Shown here: positions 1 through 5,135 of the stretch, in pieces
Numbering within the stretch: position 1 is the first letter of the stretch
Layout of the letters: every line of letters starts with the position of its first letter
NCBI GenBank assembly: GCA_964579675.1
Contig: CAZOIA010000271.1
Span: 1 to 6,565 of the forward strand
Source of the DNA: CAZOIA01 sp964579675
Lineage (GTDB): Bacteria; Planctomycetota; Phycisphaerae; UBA1845; PWPN01
Reading direction: 5' to 3'
DNA: 6,565 bases
The notes under the pieces: model-generated
Told to the model about the DNA's origin: nothing
Database searches by the model: none
The model's input: only the letters and a program-made list of their open reading frames with translations
Position numbers and translations under genes: made by a program

Positions 1-1218
1 GACCTGATTGAGATATTCATTCCGGTGGGTCTTCTGCTTGTCAATCACGTTGGCGTCCTCAAGCACCTCCAGTTGCCACCGGGCCCGTTCGTCGGTCGGG
101 TTGATCTTGATGATCTCCATCAGGACCTCGGCGGCCTTGTCGTACTGGCGCTCCCGGCTCAATTCCTGCGCCTGCTCGAAGAGCTGACCCATCTGCTCGA
201 TGCGGGCCTTCTCGACGCGGTCCTCGCGCTCGCGCTCCATGTCAAGGACCTTCTTTCTGTTGATCCGGGCTTTCTCTTCCAGGTGATCTCTTTCTTCCGA
301 ATCGATGAACCTCCCGAGCGACTCCAACTGTCGCTTCAGGAAGGTGTAACGCTCCGGTGGGTAGGCATCGTCGCGGGCCGACTCCAGCAACTGCTCCGCA
401 TCGCCGAGCTGCCGTCTGGCCTCGTCATGTTGCCGCTCGTTAATCAGAACCCGGCGGATCTCCCTGCTTTTCTGGTCGTACATGCGCTCGACCCGGTCCC
501 AACGCAGGCGTCTGCGTTTTTCGGCCTCGTCCAGCAGGTTGGGTTGCCCCTCCTCCGCGCGATGCCGCCTGACGAGATCAAGGCCGCCAAGGGCGGCGGC
601 GTCGCCGGGGACAAGCTTGAGCGCTTCCTTGTATCGTTCCTCGGCCAGGTCGTACTGTCCCCCGGCGAGCGCGTCGTCGCCATCGTTGACGAGTTCCGTC
701 GCTTTGGCCTGGGCCCGGGCCGCTTGGACCTTGCTCAGGTCAGTGGCCGGACGCGTGGCCGACGGACGGGTCGCCACGGGCTTGCCCGACAGCTCACGTT
801 CCAACTCGCGCTGCTTGCTGATCAGCGCGAGACCCTGGCTCGCCTGCCGCTTCTGGGCAGCCGTCGCGTAGGTGTTCTCCAGCACCGCGCGATACAATCT
901 TTCTGCGGTGACGAGATCCTTGGCCTCAAAGGCCTTGACGGCGTCCTGATGGTTCTGTGCCGCTTTTCTCGACTGGTTGATCGCCGTCCCGACCTCTTCC
1001 ATCAGCTCGTCTCGCCGCTGTTTCCGCTCGTCCTTGAGCCGATCACGGTCCAGTTCGAGCAGCGTCGCCCGGGCCTCTCCGTACTTGCCCTGGTCAAACT
1101 GCTCAATCGCTTTGTCGAGCAACTCGTCCGGGCTGGCCGCCATCAACGGCATCCCCAGCCAACCACCCACTACCACAGACGCCACCATCATTCGCATCGT
1201 GTTATGCCTGCTGCTCAT
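1..1218 (-). CDS. Exported TPR-rich protein, N-terminal part, possible secretin (PilQ/GspD position)
   Basis: The frame runs without a stop for 406 codons to the left edge; the C-terminus lies outside. Residues 1-28 form a Sec signal peptide (R4, R9, then VASVVVGGWLGMPLMA, cleavage probably after A27 or A28). The mature part is strongly helical and charged, with TPR-like pairs at 31-58 (PDELLDKAIEQFDQGKYGEA), 91-115 (AVKAFEAKDLVTAERLYRAV), 172-205 (NDGDDALAGGQYDLAEERYKEA) and 345-380 (FEQAQELSRERQYDKAAEVL). An Ala/Thr/Arg/Pro linker lies at 148-160 with a doubled ATRP, and long Arg/Glu helices fill 225-345. The start at 1218 is fixed by AGGAGG 7 bases upstream. No secretin, AMIN or TonB-short domain is visible in the part present. 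The secretin idea rests on being last in a pilM-N-O-P-Q-like order and on the general habit of secretins to carry variable N-terminal modules. It could instead be a stand-alone TPR protein, such as a periplasmic assembly factor. Gene certain; secretin identity perhaps even odds. Confidence 0.85.
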   Translation of the reverse strand, partial: MSSRHNTMRMMVASVVVGGWLGMPLMAASPDELLDKAIEQFDQGKYGEARATLLELDRDRLKDERKQRRDELMEEVGTAINQSRKAAQNHQDAVKAFEAKDLVTAERLYRAVLENTYATAAQKRQASQGLALISKQRELERELSGKPVATRPSATRPATDLSKVQAARAQAKATELVNDGDDALAGGQYDLAEERYKEALKLVPGDAAALGGLDLVRRHRAEEGQPNLLDEAEKRRRLRWDRVERMYDQKSREIRRVLINERQHDEARRQLGDAEQLLESARDDAYPPERYTFLKRQLESLGRFIDSEERDHLEEKARINRKKVLDMEREREDRVEKARIEQMGQLFEQAQELSRERQYDKAAEVLMEIIKINPTDERARWQLEVLEDANVIDKQKTHRNEYLNQV

Positions 1219-1225
1219 GGCAAGG

Positions 1226-1233
1226 CCTCCTGA
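1226..1233 (-). promoter_or_regulatory. Ribosome binding site of the TPR gene
   Basis: The minus strand reads TCAGGAGG, then 7 bases, then ATG at 1218. This near-perfect anti-16S match decides the start of the signal-peptide protein over the in-frame internal ATGs at codons 8, 10 and 11. Confidence 0.85.
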
Positions 1234-1388
1234 ACATTCCGGTCGCGGGTTCAAGTCAGGCAAGCGTGCACTACCCATGGGAAGGATCATGGCCGGTCGC
1301 GATCACAGGCGAGCCGCACTACGCTGCCATCGCCAACCGTCCAGCGCGCTTATCGTCGAGGACGCAACATCCTGTCGCTGCTCTCGGC

Positions 1389-1417
1389 AGGATATTCACA
1401 GCCTCCCTGCTGTGCAA
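1389..1417 (-). promoter_or_regulatory. Weak sigma70-like promoter candidate for the TPR gene
   Basis: On the minus strand TTGCAC (1417-1412) and TATCCT (1394-1389) are separated by exactly 17 bases. Each hexamer matches only part of the consensus (3 of 6 and 4 of 6). The site would leave a leader of about 165 bases before the ATG at 1218. The first hexamer lies in one arm of the 10-bp inverted repeat. This is a guess based on spacing; such weak matches are common by chance. Confidence 0.18.
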
Positions 1418-1437
1418 TCGGGATCCGTCCCGATTGC
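1414..1437. repeat. Perfect 10-bp inverted repeat with 4-base loop
   Basis: The arms GCAATCGGGA and TCCCGATTGC are exact complements, separated by TCCG. The stem is 10 bp, mostly strong pairs, so it would fold well in RNA or could serve as a dyad operator. It lies about 200 bases upstream of the TPR gene start, in the long non-coding gap. Neither strand shows a T-run after it, so a Rho-independent terminator is unlikely. On the minus strand its distal arm overlaps the weak TTGCAC promoter-like hexamer. Confidence 0.7.
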
Positions 1438-1533
1438 CCGCACCCCGCCCCCGGTTGTTCCACCCCTCTGTCAATGCTGAGTTTACCGCAGTTCGTCGGC
1501 TTACGCCAGCCTGGCCCGTCGCCGAAACGCCCA

Positions 1534-1552
1534 CCGCATGCCCAACATGCGG
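1534..1552. repeat. 7-bp hairpin followed by a 12-bp palindrome
   Basis: CCGCATG and CATGCGG pair exactly around a 5-base loop (CCCAA). Three bases further on the plus strand lies the perfect palindrome GGGCGATCGCCC (1556-1567). Both lie within about 70 bases after the stop codon of the 665-residue protein gene, where a transcript end or an RNA-stabilising stem would be expected. No T-run follows, so termination is not established. Confidence 0.45.
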
Positions 1553-1604
1553 GTCGGGCGATCGCCCCAAGCGCAAAACCAGTTTGCAAAAGGAGTTACG
1601 GCAT

Positions 1605-3602
1605 CTACTCCTCCATGATCGATTCGCGTCTCCTCGGCGGGCGTTCGGGTCCTCGATGAGGAGTCCTCGCCCGCAACCGCCGCTCCCCGTCAGGCGACCG
1701 GCTCCTCAGCTTCAATTTCTCTTGACGCTCCTTCTCTTCTTCTTTGATCGCCGCGGTGACCTCCCGCTTCCTCAGGATGTCATCCGCTACAAGTCGCTCC
1801 AGCGTCTCGCCATTTGAGTTGACCAGGACCACCGCCTCTGTCACGCCGGCCTTGTACCTGAAGCCGTCATCGCCTCTATTTTCCAGCCGTTGTTGATAAG
1901 GACGGGCCAGGTCGATGGCGAGGATGATCGCGTCGTAGCTGAACGTAGGTCCGTTGCGTCCCTTCTGGAACGCCACGACGCTGCCCACCGTCAAGTCTTT
2001 GCCGGCGCTGGTCCACCTGCCGTCGGCCCACTCGTGGATTTCCACCCTGGCCGTGTTGCCGTCTCCCCTGATGGCGGTCACGAACAGGTACTTCGCCGGC
2101 CGAACGGTGATCGGGTCGGACCACGGCGACCACTGCCCCTGGTTGACCAGCGTGCGTGCGTCCTGAGGGTTCTTGAGGAAGTTGGCCGACCCGGCATACT
2201 GGTTCACTGCAACCAGACTGACGCGGTAACGATAAGTCTTGCCGGGCTCGACGGTGGTGTCGTTTAACCAGAGCGGTTCAACATCCTTGCCCAGCCGGCA
2301 AATGCCTTTCTCCTCCTCTCGCCTGGACGCCACCTGTTCATCGCGCCGGGCCCGTTCAAAATCACGCTGGTGCTTATCCAGAAGCTGTTGCGTGCTGTCC
2401 CTCGTCCTGGCCGGCACCTCGTCATTTGCCACGATCAGCCCCCATAATTCCTCCGCTTTGAGATATTCCCCGTCGGCAAGGGCCTGGTTTGCCTCCTCCA
2501 GCAGGTCGCGGGCCCATACGATGGCGTTTCGCTCGGGGCGCCCGGTGGCGGCGTTTCGGTCTACCAGACCCCTCTTGCCTGTCGATGATCCGACAGTACG
2601 GAACTTCGCATCCTCGTCGGGGGGGAATTCGATGTTGAAACGTCGGTCGGTCAGATCGATTGTGCTTCCGTCGGACGCTTCAAGCTCTTTCGGAACCTGC
2701 CATTCGTACGCGAACCGGTCTCCCCCGGAAGAGGCCGAATCCTTGAGATACTGCTGAAAGGGCGGGCGGAGAACCTCCGCCTGGACCGATTCCTCGTCGA
2801 ACTCGCTGCGGTAGGCGTGGATATAGTCGCTGTCGTCAGGCGTCACCGAGTATCCATCCTCCTCCCGGACGAGTTCGATCTTCGCCCGGCCCCGAGTGCC
2901 TATGATCCGGTTGGGTGCATACCCCTCAACAGGCTGGGGCTTGCTCCACTGTCCGTTCGGCCGGAGTTCCTGACGTTCGGCCCGGACCTCGGTGACAATC
3001 AACTCCAACCGCAGAGCGTCGTAACCAGCCTTCACGAACGTCGCATGCTGGGCCTTACGACTGATGGCGGCGGTGACCGTGACCCAGTGCCAATCCGAAG
3101 TGAGAGGCAGTTCGCCGATGCCGGTGTCCGGGTTGGCACCCACATAGACAACCTTGGGCGCGGGCAGTCGGGCCGGAGCCCGACCGGTGCTCAGCACCGG
3201 CTTGGTCGGAGGCAGGATCGCCACTACGTCCACCTTGCCGGGGGCTGTAAACCGCTCCATGCCGTCGAACTCAGGCACGGGCGGATTCAGCGAAACATTC
3301 GCCACTAAGAGCTCCCGGGGCAGCGGAGTGGCATGATTCTCGAAGGTCTTGCTCAGGGCAGTATTCTTCTCACCGTCAGTCGCATCAGGGGTGACATCTT
3401 GCATCCGACGCCTCGCGAGGTTGGCCTTGTCCCCCAGAGCAGCGTAAAACTCGCGCGGGCCGAGGCTGCGACCGGCCACCTCAACTTCGTGCGGGCTGTC
3501 GATCAGGTATATCACCGCGACCGCCAACAAGACGGCGCCGGCGACGGCAATCACCAACTTCTCGACATGTCGTTCGACGAAGGTTACGTTCTGTTTGGCC
3601 AT
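1605..3602 (-). CDS. Large single-pass membrane protein with FnIII-like segment, in the PilP position
   Basis: A 665-residue protein of unknown name. Residues 1-15 are cytoplasmic (MAKQNVTFVERHVEK), a membrane helix spans about 16-34, and the rest should be periplasmic. A proline-rich stretch (about 105-150) leads into mixed strand regions. A helical part near 360-435 (NQALADGEYLKAEELWGLI, then a charged helix rich in R, E and Q) resembles a TPR-like hairpin plus coiled coil. Residues about 445-500 read like a fibronectin type III repeat: EPGKTYRYRV at 452-461 and WSPWSDPITV from 491. The C-terminus (612-665) is highly charged and Arg/Pro-rich. There is no lipobox cysteine near the start, so it is not a classical PilP lipoprotein, although its place just before the putative secretin is that of pilP. 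The start at 3602 has GAGGA 9 bases upstream, overlapping the stop of the preceding gene, which suggests translational coupling. The Arg-rich tail may reflect a frame change. Coding status is nearly certain; function is inferred from context only. Confidence 0.87.
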   Translation of the reverse strand: MAKQNVTFVERHVEKLVIAVAGAVLLAVAVIYLIDSPHEVEVAGRSLGPREFYAALGDKANLARRRMQDVTPDATDGEKNTALSKTFENHATPLPRELLVANVSLNPPVPEFDGMERFTAPGKVDVVAILPPTKPVLSTGRAPARLPAPKVVYVGANPDTGIGELPLTSDWHWVTVTAAISRKAQHATFVKAGYDALRLELIVTEVRAERQELRPNGQWSKPQPVEGYAPNRIIGTRGRAKIELVREEDGYSVTPDDSDYIHAYRSEFDEESVQAEVLRPPFQQYLKDSASSGGDRFAYEWQVPKELEASDGSTIDLTDRRFNIEFPPDEDAKFRTVGSSTGKRGLVDRNAATGRPERNAIVWARDLLEEANQALADGEYLKAEELWGLIVANDEVPARTRDSTQQLLDKHQRDFERARRDEQVASRREEEKGICRLGKDVEPLWLNDTTVEPGKTYRYRVSLVAVNQYAGSANFLKNPQDARTLVNQGQWSPWSDPITVRPAKYLFVTAIRGDGNTARVEIHEWADGRWTSAGKDLTVGSVVAFQKGRNGPTFSYDAIILAIDLARPYQQRLENRGDDGFRYKAGVTEAVVLVNSNGETLERLVADDILRKREVTAAIKEEEKERQEKLKLRSRSPDGERRLRARTPHRGPERPPRRRESIMEE

Positions 3603-3611
3603 GATCGGCTG

Positions 3612-3618
3612 TCCTCAA
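3612..3618 (-). promoter_or_regulatory. Ribosome binding site overlapping the stop of the upstream gene
   Basis: The minus strand reads TTGAGGA, 9 bases before the ATG at 3602. The TGA stop of the 466-residue protein gene (3617-3615) lies inside it, so ribosomes ending there are placed to restart, suggesting coupled translation of the two membrane proteins. If the upstream gene really ends at 3635 (frameshift hypothesis), the site lies just after that stop instead. Confidence 0.75.
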
Positions 3619-5015
3619 GCCCCTGGGTCCATCCTCACTCGTTTTCCACCGGGCGCACCTTGCTCCCAATGACGAATATCCCGCGGTGATGAGCGAGGTG
3701 ACGCGGAACCCCGCCGGGGCTGACGCCCGGGGGGCCCGCCCGGGCCGGCAGCTCTGTCCATGCCCATTCCGCCCGCCCCGCCGGACGCGATGGCCGTCTT
3801 CACAACCTCGGGCATCCACTGATCGTAACTGCTGCGAAGAAAACATCCCTCGTATACCAGGGTGACCTTGATCCTCGGTGCCGACCCGTAAACGTAGCGA
3901 TGCTCTTCGTCGGCCGGCGGCAACTCATAGGAAACGTTGAGAGGCGTATAGAACCCCGCCTCGGAAATCACGGCCATCACCTCCAGCAGTTGCTGCGCTT
4001 CGATGATCAGAAGGACACAGAAATGGACCACGTCCACGTTGCTGCCGCTGCCACGCCCGGTGAAGACCAACCCGGCATCGCCGGGCAACAGTTGATCCCC
4101 GGCCCTGCCCCGCATGCTCCCGTAACGGGCGTAGCCCGTGCTCGCATCCTTCGTGCCGGCCACGTAGTCGCCAACCCTGAACATCATCAGATGCTTGACG
4201 GGCAGATTGCCGACCCATGGCTTGACGCCCTCCGGCAACTCCTGGGCAACTCGCTCGTTCAACGCGGCCAACGCCCCGATAACATCCTCCTGCACCCACA
4301 GTGCCACCTGAGCGCTCCACATGTCCGCCACGCTTGGAGGGTTCTTCGAATCGGTGATACTGGCACGCCAATCGAGGCTCTCCGGGCCGGCGTAGCAGTA
4401 GATCTCATGGGCTCGCCGAACAGCGTACTGGGCCTTGGCGGCTGCCACGTCGACGTCCTCGGCGTTGGCGCCCTCCACGTACCTGGCGGGTCTCCGGGGC
4501 TGCCAGTTCGACACGCCGCCCGGCCTCTCCAGCCCTGCACCCTCCTCCAGACCCATCATCCGATTCTTCCGGTCACTCTCCCTCCGCCGTTCCATCCGGT
4601 CCGCGTAATCCGTGAAATCCTGCCCCGACGGAGCATCGTCAGCCTTCAGGACTTCCGCCCGCAGCCTGGTCAGTGCCGGCCGGTAGCGTCTCTGAAACTG
4701 CACGGCCGCATACTGATTCGCCTCATTGCCCGCAGCGAAAGCATCCGCGTAAAGAGGCTCGCGGGCTCCGATTTCCCGGTACCGGGCGAAGAAGGCGTCC
4801 AGTTTGGCAGCGATCTCCTCCTGCTGCTGTTTGGCTTGCTCGATCACACTCGCGTTCACGGGCGTGAGACGGTCCAGGTTGCTGAGCAGACCCGCGTCTT
4901 TGGCCAGTTGGCCCGTCACGTCGGACAGGAACAGCCCCAGGCCGATCATGACCAATGACAACACGCTTACCGCGCCCACAACGACGACCACCAGATGGGA
5001 TTTGATCCACTCCAT
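3615..5015 (-). CDS. Single-pass inner-membrane protein in the PilO position
   Basis: A 466-residue protein not recognised by name. A short cytoplasmic start (MEWIKSH) is followed by a membrane helix at residues 8-30, a probable coiled coil at about 36-80 (QAKQQQEEIAAKL), a long charged middle, an alternating strand-helix-strand segment at 326-411 (VVHFCVLLIIEAQQLLEVM, later RIKVTLVYEG), and a Gly/Pro/Arg-rich tail. Short N-terminus, one helix, coiled coil and a C-terminal ferredoxin-like domain is the plan of PilO/GspM, and the gene lies between pilM-N and the next membrane protein, where pilO normally sits. The frame is open up to 5072, but the ATG at 5015 is preferred because AGGAG lies 8 bases before it and the membrane helix then starts at the N-terminus. 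The last 37 residues look out of frame: removing one base from the C6 run at 3729-3734 gives a 459-residue version ending IFVIGSKVRPVENE with stop at 3635. Real gene is nearly certain; the PilO role is inference. Confidence 0.85.
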   Translation of the reverse strand: MEWIKSHLVVVVVGAVSVLSLVMIGLGLFLSDVTGQLAKDAGLLSNLDRLTPVNASVIEQAKQQQEEIAAKLDAFFARYREIGAREPLYADAFAAGNEANQYAAVQFQRRYRPALTRLRAEVLKADDAPSGQDFTDYADRMERRRESDRKNRMMGLEEGAGLERPGGVSNWQPRRPARYVEGANAEDVDVAAAKAQYAVRRAHEIYCYAGPESLDWRASITDSKNPPSVADMWSAQVALWVQEDVIGALAALNERVAQELPEGVKPWVGNLPVKHLMMFRVGDYVAGTKDASTGYARYGSMRGRAGDQLLPGDAGLVFTGRGSGSNVDVVHFCVLLIIEAQQLLEVMAVISEAGFYTPLNVSYELPPADEEHRYVYGSAPRIKVTLVYEGCFLRSSYDQWMPEVVKTAIASGGAGGMGMDRAAGPGGPPGRQPRRGSASPRSSPRDIRHWEQGAPGGKRVRMDPGA

Positions 5016-5135
5016 GGGCCTTGCTCCTGAGTCCGTTTGTGTCGTCGCGGCCTTGCGCCACGGTCGTGGCACCAGCCTGCGCGAATCGCTCTTCCTCCTC
5101 GACCCTCGGGGGTCGCCAAACCGCGCCGGGGCCGG
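5016..5135. other. 120-base spacer between the pilM-like gene and the next gene
   Basis: Non-coding on the minus strand apart from an in-frame extension that is probably untranslated. It holds two short inverted repeats: CGACCC/GGGTCG with a 4-base loop (5100-5115) and GCCAC/GTGGC with a 4-base loop (5057-5070). No T-run follows either, so readthrough into the next gene is expected. It ends with the ribosome binding site of the 466-residue protein. Confidence 0.5.
5024..5029 (-). promoter_or_regulatory. Ribosome binding site fixing the start at 5015
   Basis: The minus strand reads CAGGAG, followed by 8 bases and ATG at 5015. It favours this ATG over the in-frame ATG at 5072, which would add 19 hydrophilic residues ahead of the membrane helix. 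Confidence 0.78.

Larger units (their letters stand above)
1219..1604. other. 386-base non-coding gap between the third gene and the TPR gene
   Basis: No convincing gene is seen on either strand. The short open frames here have poor composition, use TTG or lack a ribosome binding site. In minus-strand order it contains a 12-bp palindrome (1556-1567), a 7-bp hairpin (1534-1552), a perfect 10-bp hairpin (1414-1437) and an imperfect hairpin (1369-1393). None is followed by a T-run on the minus strand, so no classical intrinsic terminator is visible. A weak sigma70-like pair, TTGCAC (1412-1417) and TATCCT (1389-1394) with a 17-base spacer, reads towards the TPR gene. The likely role is a leader or a separate promoter for the TPR gene. 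Confidence 0.6.

Noticed and set aside
25..1233. 402-codon open frame on the plus strand
   Set aside because: It is the antisense image of the TPR gene. The minus-strand frame has a signal peptide, TPR patterns and a strong ribosome binding site, while the plus frame gives a Leu/Val/Asp-rich protein with no recognisable feature.
1240..1275. GGTCGCGGGTTCAAGTC on the plus strand, resembling the T-arm of a tRNA gene
   Set aside because: The 3' half of the T-stem does not pair, and no acceptor, D or anticodon arm can be found upstream. It is not a tRNA nor a convincing tRNA-derived attachment site.
1350..1589. 79-codon minus-strand frame just after the 665-residue gene, containing CWAC
   Set aside because: It needs a TTG start with no ribosome binding site at the right distance, and its composition looks like non-coding GC-rich DNA. 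The cysteines do not form a known motif.
1596..1604. Two-codon mini-frame ATG CCG TAA directly after the stop at 1605, behind GGAGGAG
   Set aside because: The spacing from GGAGGAG to the ATG is too short (about 3 bases) and the purine run is explained by the Glu-Glu codons. A chance occurrence is most likely.
3900..4958. 352-codon open frame on the plus strand
   Set aside because: It is antisense to the 466-residue membrane protein, which has a membrane helix, coiled coil and ribosome binding site. The plus frame shows only low-quality composition.
5016..5072. In-frame ATG at 5072 as start of the membrane protein gene
   Set aside because: It would add 19 hydrophilic residues and has no good ribosome binding site, while ATG 5015 has CAGGAG at 8 bases.
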